Assembly (NCBI RefSeq): GCF_023516615.1
Contig: NZ_JAMGBF010000079.1
Location: 1 to 64,000, forward strand
Direction: 5' to 3'
Source of the DNA: Streptomyces panaciradicis
Lineage (GTDB): Bacteria > Actinomycetota > Actinomycetes > Streptomycetales > Streptomycetaceae
Length of the DNA: 64,000 nt
Shown here one piece after another: positions 1 to 8,153 of the stretch. Made by a program: the position numbers and the translations under genes. Positions within the stretch are counted from its first letter, which is position 1. Every line of letters starts with the position of its first letter. The notes below the pieces were generated by a model that had not been told where the DNA came from, made no database searches, and was given only the letters and a program-made list of their open reading frames with translations.

Positions 1-191
1 AGCGCCACCGTCGGCGCCACACCCGTGACGGCATGCACCTGGGCCGCGTCGGCCAGCTTCTCCTGGGGTGTGCGGGGAACTCCCTGCTGGGCGAACACCT
101 TGAACCGGGTCCCCGAGTTCCCGTACGCCCACGACGGCGTCTCGACTGCCTGGGTCTTCAGCGCGGTCTTCACCGCGGCGAGCTCGGTCAC
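1..191 (-). CDS. rhaI: L-rhamnose isomerase, N-terminal part (runs off the left edge)
   Basis: This is the first 63 codons of an isomerase that converts L-rhamnose to L-rhamnulose in the cytoplasm. The peptide carries the block SWAYGNSGTRFKVF followed by GVPRTP and a VHAVTGVAPTVA stretch, which I recognise from actinobacterial/Pseudomonas-type RhaI. The start is taken as GTG at 191 because AGGAG lies 7-11 bases upstream and an ATG at 209 runs into a stop after five codons. It is divergent from the rhamnose ABC importer and shares a 283-bp regulatory gap with it. The rest of the catabolic arm (aldolase or kinase genes) is presumably to the left, outside the window. The family call is from recognition of conserved text, not from a search. 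Confidence 0.85.
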   Translation of the reverse strand, partial: MTELAAVKTALKTQAVETPSWAYGNSGTRFKVFAQQGVPRTPQEKLADAAQVHAVTGVAPTVA

Positions 192-242
192 TTCAGGGCT
201 CCTGTGACATCGGGCCGGAATGGCGTCCGTACGGCCTGTGGA

Positions 243-254
243 TGAATCGATTCA
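243..254. promoter_or_regulatory. Candidate RhaR (LacI-family) operator 1
   Basis: TGAATCGATTCA is a perfect 12-bp palindrome lying 52 bp upstream of the rhamnose isomerase start. Its half-sites TGAA/TTCA match those of the palindrome at 420-431 next to the transporter. Short palindromes with a CG-type centre are typical of LacI-family operators, and a LacI regulator closes the operon at 7028. The regulator assignment is an inference from position. Confidence 0.6.
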
Positions 255-268
255 GGAAGCGAAGCTTA

Positions 269-296
269 GAACGCTCCGGAGGAGTGTCAAGCGTTC
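269..296. promoter_or_regulatory. Inverted repeat GAACGCT / AGCGTTC in the rhamnose promoter gap
   Basis: Seven-base perfect arms at 269-275 and 290-296 are separated by 14 bp. The repeat lies between the two TGAA-N4-TTCA operators. It could be a second regulator site (for example carbon control) or a hairpin in the isomerase leader. Nothing in the sequence decides between these. Confidence 0.3.
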
Positions 297-419
297 CGGC
301 GCACTCTGTTGCCCGTAGCCTCACCGTGACCTTTGGCTCTCGAAGGGCTCTCGAAATTTTTTCGGGGCTCACCCATTGACGTGACATGGCGTACGCGCCT
401 AACGTCCCGGCAACCAAGT

Positions 420-431
420 TGAAACCTTTCA
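420..431. promoter_or_regulatory. Candidate RhaR (LacI-family) operator 2
   Basis: TGAAACCTTTCA has 5-bp perfect arms around a CC centre and lies 43 bp upstream of the transporter ATPase start. With the site at 243-254 it forms a pair of matching TGAA-N4-TTCA sites, one near each divergent gene. This fits coordinate repression of both arms by the LacI protein at 7028. Confidence 0.6.
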
Positions 432-474
432 CGACGTCGCGAGGTGCTTCCCGGGCGTCGTCGAGGAGCCCCTC

Positions 475-1992
475 ATGACCCACCCGTCCGACACGGGTCC
501 GGCCCCGGTGCTGGCGCTCGAGGACATCTCGAAGTCCTTCGGGGCCGTACGTGCCCTGCGGGACGTGTCCCTGGAGCTGTTCCCCGGAGAGGTGCACGCC
601 CTCGCCGGAGAGAACGGCGCGGGCAAGTCGACCCTGATCAAGACGCTCGCCGGCGTCCACCGGCCGGACGCCGGCCGGGTGCTGCTCGACGGCCGGCCCG
701 TCGTCTTCCACGGACCCGGTGACGCTCGCGACGCGGGCATCGCCGTCATCTACCAGGAGCCCACGCTCTTCCCCGACCTTTCGATCGCCGAGAACATCTT
801 CATGGGCCGCCAGCCCCGGCGTGCGCTGGGCCGGATCGACCACAAGGCCACGCACACCGCGACGCTGCGGCTGATGAAGCGGCTCGGCGTCGAACTCGAC
901 CCCGACCGCCCGGCGCGCGGCCTGTCCATCGCCGACCAGCAGATCGTGGAGATCGCCAAGGCGCTCTCCTTCGACGCCCGCGTCCTGATCATGGACGAGC
1001 CGACGGCCGCCCTGACCGGCAGCGAGGTGGCCCGGCTCTTCGGTGTCGTGCGCACCCTGCGCGAGCAGGGCGCCGCCGTGCTGTTCATCTCCCACCGGCT
1101 GGAGGAGATCTTCGAGATCTGCCAGCGGGTCACCACCCTGCGCGACGGCGCCTGGATCGCCAGCGAGCCGGTCGAGGGCATGACGGAGGACGACCTCGTA
1201 CGGCGCATGGTCGGACGCGACCTCGAGGAGCTGTACCCCAAGCAGGACGTCGAGCCCGGTCAAGTCGCCCTCAGTGTGCGGCGGTTGACCCGCGAGGGCG
1301 TCTTCACCGACGTCTCCTTCGAGGTCCGGCACGGCGAGATCGTCGGCCTCGCCGGACTCGTCGGCGCCGGCCGCACGGAGGTGGCCCGGGCCGTCTTCGG
1401 CATCGACCGCTGGGATGCCGGCGAGGTCGAGGTCGAGGGCCGCAAGCTGACCAACGGCGCCCCGTCCACCGCGATGGCCGCCGGGCTCGCCCTCGTCCCC
1501 GAGGACCGGCGCGCCCAGGGCCTGGTGATGGGCATGTCCATCGAGCGCAACATCGGCCTCACCGGACTCCGCACGACCGTCCGGGCCGGCCTGATGGACC
1601 GCGGCGCCGAGCGCGACCGGTCCCTGGACTGGGCGGTCAAGCTCCAGGTGAAGTACGCCCGGATCGCGGACGCCGTCTCCACCCTGTCCGGCGGCAACCA
1701 GCAGAAGGTCGTCCTGGCCAAGTGGCTCGCCACCGGCCCCAAGGTGCTGATCGTCGACGAGCCCACCCGGGGCATCGACGTCGGCACCAAGGCCGAGGTG
1801 CACCGGCTGCTCAGTCAGCTCGCCGCCGACGGCGTCGCCGTCCTGATGATCTCCTCCGACCTGCCCGAGATCCTCGGCATGGCCGACCGCGTGCTCGTCA
1901 TGCACGAGGGCCGGCTGACCGCAGAGATCCCACGCGCCGAAGCCACCGAGGAAACCGTGATGGCCGCAGCCACCGGGAGGGCCGCCGCATGA
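475..1992 (+). CDS. Rhamnose-type sugar ABC transporter, duplicated ATPase subunit
   Basis: This cytoplasmic ATPase (505 aa) of the carbohydrate uptake transporter-2 class powers import of the sugar bound by the lipoprotein at 4044. Two nucleotide-binding halves are visible. The first has Walker A GENGAGKST (residues 45-53) and Walker B VLIMDEPTAAL. The second has the signature LSGGNQQKVVLAKWL and Walker B VLIVDEPTRGID. The degenerate second P-loop (GLVGAGRTEV) is normal for this class. AGGAG precedes the ATG. The last four bases overlap the start of the permease gene (ATGA), so the genes are translationally coupled. Specificity for rhamnose rests on the neighbours (isomerase, mutarotase); the protein family alone (RbsA/XylG/RhaT-like) would allow other pentoses or hexoses. 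Confidence 0.85.
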   Translation: MTHPSDTGPAPVLALEDISKSFGAVRALRDVSLELFPGEVHALAGENGAGKSTLIKTLAGVHRPDAGRVLLDGRPVVFHGPGDARDAGIAVIYQEPTLFPDLSIAENIFMGRQPRRALGRIDHKATHTATLRLMKRLGVELDPDRPARGLSIADQQIVEIAKALSFDARVLIMDEPTAALTGSEVARLFGVVRTLREQGAAVLFISHRLEEIFEICQRVTTLRDGAWIASEPVEGMTEDDLVRRMVGRDLEELYPKQDVEPGQVALSVRRLTREGVFTDVSFEVRHGEIVGLAGLVGAGRTEVARAVFGIDRWDAGEVEVEGRKLTNGAPSTAMAAGLALVPEDRRAQGLVMGMSIERNIGLTGLRTTVRAGLMDRGAERDRSLDWAVKLQVKYARIADAVSTLSGGNQQKVVLAKWLATGPKVLIVDEPTRGIDVGTKAEVHRLLSQLAADGVAVLMISSDLPEILGMADRVLVMHEGRLTAEIPRAEATEETVMAAATGRAAA

Positions 1993-3029
1993 CGGTGACC
2001 GCTCCCAACGAGACCCCCGTCGCCGAGGTGCCCAAGTCCAGCGGCACCCGGCTCGTCGACCGCGTCTTCAAGATGCGCGAGCTCGCCATCCTGGTCGTCT
2101 TCCTGGTGATGATCGGCATCACCCAGGCCGGCAACAGCGAGTTCCTGTCCGAGCAGGGCATCAAGGACCTGCTGCTGAACGCCACCATCCTGGTGCTGGT
2201 CGCCACCGGCCAGTCCCTGGTGGTGATCACGAGGAACGTCGACCTGTCCGTCGGCTCGACCCTCGGCATCTGCGCCTTCGCGGCCGGCGACTACCTGCAC
2301 GGCGGCGGCAGTTCGGTGATCGCCATCGGGCTGGCGGTCCTGATGGGCGTCGGGTTCGGACTGCTCAACGGCCTGCTCGTCAGCCTCGGCCAGGTGCCCG
2401 CGCTCGTCGTCACCCTCGGCACGCTGTACATCATCCGCGGCATCGACTCCATCTGGGTCGGCTCCCGTCAGATCACGGCGGCCGACCTGCCGGGCGGCTT
2501 CGTCGACTTCGGCTCCGGCGGCATCTCCGCGGTGCCGTACCTGGCGCTGATCGCGCTGGCGGTGCTGGTGGCGACGGCGTACTACCTCAAGCACTTCGGC
2601 AGCGGCCGCGAGCTGTACGCGCTCGGCTCCAACCCGGAGGCGGCCCGGCTCGCCGGCATCCCCGTCCGCAAGCGGATCCTCGCCGCGTACACCTTCTGCG
2701 GCGGCCTCGCGGGCCTCGCCGGCGCCATGTACCTGGCCCGCTTCGGCAACGTCGACTCCGGGACCGGCACCGGCTACGAACTCACCGTCGTCAGCGCGGT
2801 CGTGGTCGGCGGCGTGGTCTTCACCGGGGGCTCCGGCAGCGTGTACGGGGCCGCGCTCGGCGCCCTGCTGCTGACCTCCATCAACAGCGTGCTGCCCGCC
2901 CTCGGCGTCAGCTCGGTCTGGGTGCTCGCCATCAACGGCATCCTGCTCATCCTCGCCATCGCGGTCGACCGGATCGTCGCGCTGCGCGTGGCCTCCGCCC
3001 TGAAGAAGAGGAACGCCCGCAATGCCTGA
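1989..3029 (+). CDS. Rhamnose-type ABC transporter permease 1
   Basis: This integral membrane permease (346 aa) belongs to the BPD_transp_2 family (RbsC/RhaP-like). After a polar N-terminus of about 35 residues there are roughly eight to ten hydrophobic segments. The conserved stretch TLGTLYIIRGIDSIWVGSRQI, the cytoplasmic loop GSNPEAARLAGIPV that contacts the ATPase, and the glycine-rich VVVGGVVFTGGSGSVYGA are typical of CUT2 permeases. The start is the ATG that overlaps the ATPase stop. It probably forms a heterodimer with the product of the next gene, which overlaps it by 8 bp. Confidence 0.85.
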   Translation: MTVTAPNETPVAEVPKSSGTRLVDRVFKMRELAILVVFLVMIGITQAGNSEFLSEQGIKDLLLNATILVLVATGQSLVVITRNVDLSVGSTLGICAFAAGDYLHGGGSSVIAIGLAVLMGVGFGLLNGLLVSLGQVPALVVTLGTLYIIRGIDSIWVGSRQITAADLPGGFVDFGSGGISAVPYLALIALAVLVATAYYLKHFGSGRELYALGSNPEAARLAGIPVRKRILAAYTFCGGLAGLAGAMYLARFGNVDSGTGTGYELTVVSAVVVGGVVFTGGSGSVYGAALGALLLTSINSVLPALGVSSVWVLAINGILLILAIAVDRIVALRVASALKKRNARNA

Positions 3030-4014
3030 GTCCCTCACGCGCGCGGTCCGCTGGGACACGGTCGTCGGCGCGCTGCTGATCCTGCTGCTCCTGCTGTCGT
3101 TCGGCACCGTCGACGGGTTCGGCAACGCCCTCAACCTGTCGTTCCTGATCGGCAACACCCTGCCCATCGCGCTGATCGCCCTGCCGATGACCCTGCTGGT
3201 CGTCGCCGGTGAGATCGACCTGTCCGTCGCCTCCACCGCCGGCCTGTCCGGCGCGGTGATGGGCAAACTGTGGAACGACGGCATGGCGATCGAGACGATC
3301 ATCCCGCTGTGCCTGCTGCTCGGTGTCGTCTGCGGGCTCGTCAACGGCCTGCTCGTGACCCGGCTCGGACTGCCCTCCCTCGCCGTCACCATCGGCACCC
3401 TCGCCGCCTACCGGGGCATCGCGCAGATCGTGCTCGGCTCCGACGCGGTGACCGACTTCCCCACCCAGTACCTGGACTTCGCGTCCGGACGGCTCGGCAA
3501 CACCTTCCTCCCGCAGGCCTTCCTGCCCTTCCTCGTCCTGCTCGCCATCGCCGTCGTGGTGCTGCACGCCACCCCCTTCGGGCGGTCGCTGTTCGCGATC
3601 GGCGCGAGCGAGGAGGCGGCGCGGTTCGCCGGGATCAGGGTCAAGCGGCACAAGCTGATCCTGTTCACGGTGACCGGCCTGATGGCCTCCCTCACCGGGA
3701 TCTTCTGGGCGCTGCACTACGCCAGCGCCCGCTACGACAACGCCACCGGGCTCGAACTGTCCGTCGTCGCCGCGGTGCTGCTCGGCGGCATCGACTTCGA
3801 CGGCGGCCGGGGCACCCTCGGCGGCGCCATCGCGGGCGTCTTCCTCCTCGGAGCGCTGCAGAACGTGATGAGTCTGCTGAACGTCTCCGCCCAGTCGCAG
3901 ATCGTCGTCACCGGCGTCCTGCTCGTCATCTCCGTGCTCGGCCCCCGGGTCGCACGGCAAATCTCCGTCGCGAGGGCGGGACGCAGAGCCGCCGCCTCGA
4001 CTCCGACGTCGTAA
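3022..4014 (+). CDS. Rhamnose-type ABC transporter permease 2
   Basis: This is the second CUT2 permease (330 aa; RhaQ-like) of the importer. It has a hydrophobic segment from about residue 14, the conserved VVAGEIDLSVASTAGLSGAV region, the loop GASEEAARFAGIRV that matches the equivalent loop in permease 1, and LLGGIDFDGGRGTLGG near the C-terminus. Paired non-identical permeases are characteristic of rhamnose importers, whereas ribose systems often use one. It overlaps permease 1 by 8 bp and is followed 29 bp later by the binding-protein gene. Confidence 0.85.
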   Translation: MPESLTRAVRWDTVVGALLILLLLLSFGTVDGFGNALNLSFLIGNTLPIALIALPMTLLVVAGEIDLSVASTAGLSGAVMGKLWNDGMAIETIIPLCLLLGVVCGLVNGLLVTRLGLPSLAVTIGTLAAYRGIAQIVLGSDAVTDFPTQYLDFASGRLGNTFLPQAFLPFLVLLAIAVVVLHATPFGRSLFAIGASEEAARFAGIRVKRHKLILFTVTGLMASLTGIFWALHYASARYDNATGLELSVVAAVLLGGIDFDGGRGTLGGAIAGVFLLGALQNVMSLLNVSAQSQIVVTGVLLVISVLGPRVARQISVARAGRRAAASTPTS

Positions 4015-4043
4015 CTCCTCACCCTCGTAAAGGAAACCTCACC

Positions 4044-5123
4044 ATGCGCAAGTCATCCGTCCGTCGTACCTGCGCGGCCCTCGCCGCCGGCACCTCGCTC
4101 GCTCTCGCGCTGACCGCCTGCGGCGGCACCACCAAGAACAACTCCGGCAGCGACAACGCCTCCGCCTCCTCGACCGCGAAGGCCGACCCGAACGCCGCGC
4201 TGAAGAAGGGCCTGACCGTCGGCTTCCTGCCCAAGCAGGTCAACAACCCGTACTTCACCTCCGCCGACAAGGGCGGCGAGAAGGCGCTGACCGAACTCGG
4301 CAGCAAGTACAAGGAGGTCGGCCCCTCCAGCGCCACCGACACCGCCGGCCAGGTCTCCTACGTCAACACGCTCACCCAGCAGCAGGTCAACGCGATGGCC
4401 GTGTCCGCGCAGGACCCGGGCGCCCTGTGCACCGCGCTGAAGCAGGCCATGAAGAACGACATCAAGGTCGTCACCTACGACTCCGACACCAAGCCCGACT
4501 GCCGCAACGCCTTCGTCTCCCAGGCCTCCGCCGAGGACCTCGGCCGCACCGAGGTGCAGCTGCTCGCCCAGCAGATCGGCTACAAGGGCGAGATCGCGAT
4601 CCTGTCCGCCGCCCAGACCGCCACGAACCAGAACACCTGGATCGGGTACATGAAGGACGAGCTGAAGGACCCGAAGTACAAGAACGTCAAGCTGGTGAAG
4701 ATCGCCTACGGCAACGACGACGCCCAGGCCTCCTTCCAGCAGACCCAGGGCCTGCTCCAGCAGTACCCGAACCTGAAGGGGATCATCTCCCCGACCACCG
4801 TCGGCATCAAGGCCGCCGCCCAGTACCTGTCCGGCTCCAAGTACAAGGGCAAGGTCAAGCTGACCGGCCTCGGCACCCCCAACGACATGCGCAAGTACGT
4901 CAAGAACGGCACCGTCGAGGGCTTCGAGCTGTGGGACCCGGCCAAGCTCGGCGACCTGGCCGCCCGCACCGCCGTCGCGCTGTCCTCCGGCCAGATCACC
5001 GGCAAGGAGGGCGAGACCTTCAAGGCCGGCTCGACCACGTACACCATCGGCAAGGACGGCGTGATCACCCTCGGCAAGCCGACCGTGTTCACCGCCAAGA
5101 ACATCGACCAGTTCAACTTCTGA
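4044..5123 (+). CDS. Rhamnose-binding lipoprotein of the ABC importer
   Basis: This 359-aa extracytoplasmic solute-binding protein is anchored as a lipoprotein. The signal peptide is basic (MRKSSVRR), then hydrophobic, and ends in the lipobox LTAC with the lipidated Cys at residue 26. A Ser/Asn/Ala-rich linker follows. The mature part has the periplasmic-binding-protein type 1 fold marks, including GFLPKQVNNPYFTSADKGG, where NPYF is the sugar-binding strand of RhaS/RbsB-like proteins, and VVTYDSD. AAAGGAAA precedes the ATG. It is the last transporter gene and is followed by the mutarotase. It is commonly the most highly expressed subunit, consistent with the 29-bp gap and its own strong ribosome site. 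Confidence 0.87.
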   Translation: MRKSSVRRTCAALAAGTSLALALTACGGTTKNNSGSDNASASSTAKADPNAALKKGLTVGFLPKQVNNPYFTSADKGGEKALTELGSKYKEVGPSSATDTAGQVSYVNTLTQQQVNAMAVSAQDPGALCTALKQAMKNDIKVVTYDSDTKPDCRNAFVSQASAEDLGRTEVQLLAQQIGYKGEIAILSAAQTATNQNTWIGYMKDELKDPKYKNVKLVKIAYGNDDAQASFQQTQGLLQQYPNLKGIISPTTVGIKAAAQYLSGSKYKGKVKLTGLGTPNDMRKYVKNGTVEGFELWDPAKLGDLAARTAVALSSGQITGKEGETFKAGSTTYTIGKDGVITLGKPTVFTAKNIDQFNF

Positions 5124-5157
5124 TCCCCCCACACCCCCCGCGGGAGCCGGTACTTCC

Positions 5158-5478
5158 ATGCAGCGCGTCTGTTTCCTCCTCAAGGTCCGCGAGGACCGGA
5201 TCGCCGAGTACCGCGAACGCCACGCCGCCGTGTGGCCGGAGATGCGCGCGGCGCTCTCCGCCACCGGCTGGCACAACTACTCCCTCTTCCTGCGCGACGA
5301 CGGCCTGCTCGTCGGCTACCTGGAGACCGAGGACTTCGACGCCGCGCTCGCCGGCATGGAGGCCACCGAGGTCAACGCCCGCTGGCAGGAGGAGATGGGG
5401 CCGTTCTTCGAGTCGCTGGACGGCGCCCGGCCCGACGAGGCCATGAAACCGCTCACCGAGGTGTTCCACCTCGCCTGA
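5158..5478 (+). CDS. rhaM: L-rhamnose mutarotase
   Basis: This small cytoplasmic enzyme (106 aa, the usual RhaM length) interconverts the anomers of L-rhamnose so that the isomerase receives its preferred form. The N-terminus MQRVCFLLKVREDRIAEYRE, the following HAAVWPEM with its conserved His, GWHNYSLFLRDDGLLVGYLE, and the Trp-rich ARWQEEMGPFFE are characteristic of the family (ferredoxin-like dimer). It sits 34 bp after the binding-protein gene in the same operon. This gene, with the isomerase, is the best evidence that the locus handles rhamnose rather than another deoxy sugar. Confidence 0.92.
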   Translation: MQRVCFLLKVREDRIAEYRERHAAVWPEMRAALSATGWHNYSLFLRDDGLLVGYLETEDFDAALAGMEATEVNARWQEEMGPFFESLDGARPDEAMKPLTEVFHLA

Positions 5479-5532
5479 CCCGAACCCGCCGACCGTCCCC
5501 GCTGATCGTCCCCACCCCCGCTGGAGCCGCTC

Positions 5533-6945
5533 ATGAGAAGACGCACCGTGCTCGCCACCGCCATACTCGCGGCCGTGGCAACACCGGGCACCGCGCGGGC
5601 CGCCGACCCCGGCCCCGCCGTCAGCAAGCAGGGCACCACCCGACTCGACGCCCAGGCGGTCTTCTTCGTCTCCTACGACGGCCTGGTCAACAACAACTCG
5701 TTCCAGAAGAACGGCCTGTTGACCTACAAGGGCTACCAGTACGCCGCCTGGTACACGTCGACGGGCAACGCCGTCGTCGGCCGGCGCGCGCTCACCGCGA
5801 GCAGCTGGTCCACCGTCACCCTCTCCCACGTCCTCAAGACCAGCGACTCGCACAACGTCATCTCCATGGGCGTCTCCGAGGTCGACGGCCGGCTGCACCT
5901 GAACATGGACTCGCACAGCGACGGCTACTTCTACGTGAAGTCCGTCGCCGGGCTGCTGGACAACCCCGCCACCACCGCCTGGACCTCGTCCGTGTTCGGC
6001 GCGGTCCAGACGTCCATGGACGGCCTCGCCCTCACCTCGCAGTTCACCTACCCGCAGTTCGTCTCCACCCCCGAGGGCAGGCTCCAGCTCAGCTACCGGG
6101 TCGGCGTCTCCGGCAACGGCCGCAACGCCCTCGCCGAGTACGACGGTTCGAGCTGGACGGCACTGGGGGAGTGGTCCGCCTCCACGGGCACGTACACCAG
6201 CTCGCACGGCTCCTCCACCGCCCGCAACATGTACCTGCACGGCATCGACTACGACGCGGCCGGCCGGCTGCACTCCTTCTTCACCTGGCGCGAGCAGAAC
6301 GCGGCGGTGATGTGCAACAGCGGCGGCATCACCAACCACGACACCGGTTACGTCTACTCGACCGACCGCGGCCGCACTTGGCGCAACGACGCCGGCACCC
6401 TGGTCGCCACCACCGGCACCTCGGACACCGTCGCCGTCACCGACTCCGGCCTGGTCGTCGACTCCCTCAACCCCGACCACTCCCTGATGAACCAGGAGAG
6501 CCAGTGGACGGACTCCACCGGCCTCCCGCACGCGATCATCAGCTACGTTCCGGGCCGCTTCGGCCAGTGCACCACGAACTACGTCGCCGACCGCACCGCC
6601 AACGGGCGCGCCTTCCACGTCCGCAAGAACGCCTCGGGCAGCTGGCAGAAGACCGAGATCCCGGTCCCCCTGAACTCCAGCCAGCGCACCAAACTGGTCC
6701 TGGACAAGTACGACAACGCCTACGCGGTCTTCCCCTTCGGCCGGATCGCCGCCGCGTCGAAGGCCTCCGGGTACACCGACTGGACCCTGCTGTACGACGG
6801 CAGCGACCTCAACGCCTTCGGCGAGGTCGTCATCGACGAGATGCGGGTGAGGTACGACAACGTGCTGTCCTTCATGTACCAGGAGAAGTCGAGCGGTACG
6901 ACCCCCTCGGCACTCCATGTCGTCGACTTCGCACTGCCCGCGTGA
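5533..6945 (+). CDS. Secreted BNR_4 beta-propeller protein, candidate rhamnose-releasing enzyme
   Basis: This 470-aa exported protein has a Sec-type signal, MRRRTVLATAILAAVATPG, with cleavage likely after TARA near residue 23. The mature part looks like a BNR_4 (PF15892) seven-bladed propeller. Visible marks are YKGYQYAAWYTS, HNVISMGVSEVDGRLHLNMDSHSDG, FTYPQFVSTPEGRLQLSYRVG, the RNMYLHGIDYD block, and an Asp-box-like YVYSTDRGRTWRN. Known families on this scaffold include ulvan lyases (PL24/PL25), gum-arabic rhamnosidase (GH145) and rhamnose-glucuronate lyase (PL42). Its place between the mutarotase and the LacI regulator of a rhamnose operon suggests that it frees rhamnose from an extracellular glycan. 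The fold is reasonably clear; hydrolase or lyase chemistry and the substrate are inference. Confidence 0.7.
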   Translation: MRRRTVLATAILAAVATPGTARAADPGPAVSKQGTTRLDAQAVFFVSYDGLVNNNSFQKNGLLTYKGYQYAAWYTSTGNAVVGRRALTASSWSTVTLSHVLKTSDSHNVISMGVSEVDGRLHLNMDSHSDGYFYVKSVAGLLDNPATTAWTSSVFGAVQTSMDGLALTSQFTYPQFVSTPEGRLQLSYRVGVSGNGRNALAEYDGSSWTALGEWSASTGTYTSSHGSSTARNMYLHGIDYDAAGRLHSFFTWREQNAAVMCNSGGITNHDTGYVYSTDRGRTWRNDAGTLVATTGTSDTVAVTDSGLVVDSLNPDHSLMNQESQWTDSTGLPHAIISYVPGRFGQCTTNYVADRTANGRAFHVRKNASGSWQKTEIPVPLNSSQRTKLVLDKYDNAYAVFPFGRIAAASKASGYTDWTLLYDGSDLNAFGEVVIDEMRVRYDNVLSFMYQEKSSGTTPSALHVVDFALPA

Positions 6946-7027
6946 CCGGCGCCGATGTGCGGGGCGATGACGGTAATGTGAAGGTCCTCTTCCCGCCGCT
7001 CCGCGTTCTACTGGAGGTCCCTGCCTG

Positions 7028-8053
7028 ATGGCCCAGTCGGTGGGTATCAAGGACGTCGCCCGTGCCGCCGGAGTCTCCGTCGGCACGGTGTCGAACGTGA
7101 TCAACCGTCCGGACACGGTCGCCACGGAGACCCGGGCACGGGTGCAGTCCGCGATAGACCGGCTCGGCTACGTCCGCAGCGAGTCCGCGCGCCAGCTGCG
7201 CGCGGGCCGCAGCCGGATCATGGGGCTGCTCGTCCTCGACATGGGCAACCCGTTCTTCGTCGACGTCGCCCGCGGTGCCGAGCGCGCCGCCCGCGACGCC
7301 GGGCTCGGCGTGATGGTCTGCAACAGCGCGCAGAGCGCCGGCGAGGAGGCCGAGTACCTGTCGCTCTTCGCCGAGCAGCGGGTCCGGGGCGTGCTGCTCA
7401 CCCCCGCCGACGCGACCGGCCGGAACATCGAGACGTTCCGGCGGCACAACATCCCCTTCGTCCTCGTCGACCGGGTCGCCGAGGGCACCACCGAGTGCTC
7501 GGTGTCCGTCGACGACGTCGCGGGCGGCGCCCTGGCCGTGCGCCACCTCGTCGACGCCGGGCACCTCTCCATCGCCTACGTCAGCGGGCCGCCCGGCCTG
7601 AACCAGGTCCGCGACCGCCGCATCGGCGCGCTGAACGCCCTCGCCGAGGCCGGCCTCGGCCCGGACTGCCTGCGGGAGCTGCCCACCGAGCGGCTCGACG
7701 TGGCGGCCGGCCGGGACGCGGGCGCCCGCCTGCTCGGCCTGGCCGACCGGCCCACCGCCGTCTTCTGCGCCAACGACCTGCTCGCCCTCGGTGTCCTGCA
7801 GGCCATGTACGCGGCCGGCATAAAGGTCCCCGAGGACCTCGCCATCGTCGGCTACGACGACATCGAGTTCGCCGCCGCCGCGGCCGTCCCGCTCACCTCC
7901 GTACGGCAGCCCGCCGTCACCATGGGCGCCATGGCCGCGGAGCTGCTGCTGGAGGAGACGGAGGCCGAGACCGGCACGACCCGGCACGAACACCGGCGGG
8001 TCGTGCTCCAGCCGGAACTGGTGGTGCGGCGCTCCAGTCTCTCCGCCCGCTGA
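7028..8053 (+). CDS. LacI-family transcriptional regulator of the rhamnose locus
   Basis: This 341-aa repressor has an N-terminal LacI helix-turn-helix (IKDVARAAGVSVGTVSNVIN, residues 7-26), the hinge region ESARQLRAGRSRIMGLLV, and a periplasmic-binding-like effector domain containing YVSGPPGLNQVRDRR and VGYDDIEFAAAAAVPLTSV. GGAGG precedes the ATG. It is the last gene of the rhamnose block and probably binds the TGAA-N4-TTCA palindromes at 243-254 and 420-431, with rhamnose or a derivative as inducer. No equally good copy of that palindrome was seen upstream of this gene, so it may be read from the operon promoter or from a weak promoter near 6975 (TAATGT). Confidence 0.85.
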   Translation: MAQSVGIKDVARAAGVSVGTVSNVINRPDTVATETRARVQSAIDRLGYVRSESARQLRAGRSRIMGLLVLDMGNPFFVDVARGAERAARDAGLGVMVCNSAQSAGEEAEYLSLFAEQRVRGVLLTPADATGRNIETFRRHNIPFVLVDRVAEGTTECSVSVDDVAGGALAVRHLVDAGHLSIAYVSGPPGLNQVRDRRIGALNALAEAGLGPDCLRELPTERLDVAAGRDAGARLLGLADRPTAVFCANDLLALGVLQAMYAAGIKVPEDLAIVGYDDIEFAAAAAVPLTSVRQPAVTMGAMAAELLLEETEAETGTTRHEHRRVVLQPELVVRRSSLSAR

Positions 8054-8153
8054 TCGACCGTTCAGTAAATTTCATGATCCCGGAGGTCGGCACGGGCGCG
8101 GTCATGTGGTGAAGTGGGACGCGGCCAGAAGACCGTCCGTCCCGGGAGACCCG

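Noticed and set aside
8064..8080. A third rhamnose operator near TTCAGTAAATTTCA after the LacI gene
   Set aside because: The half-sites are not TGAA-N4-TTCA in the right spacing or symmetry.
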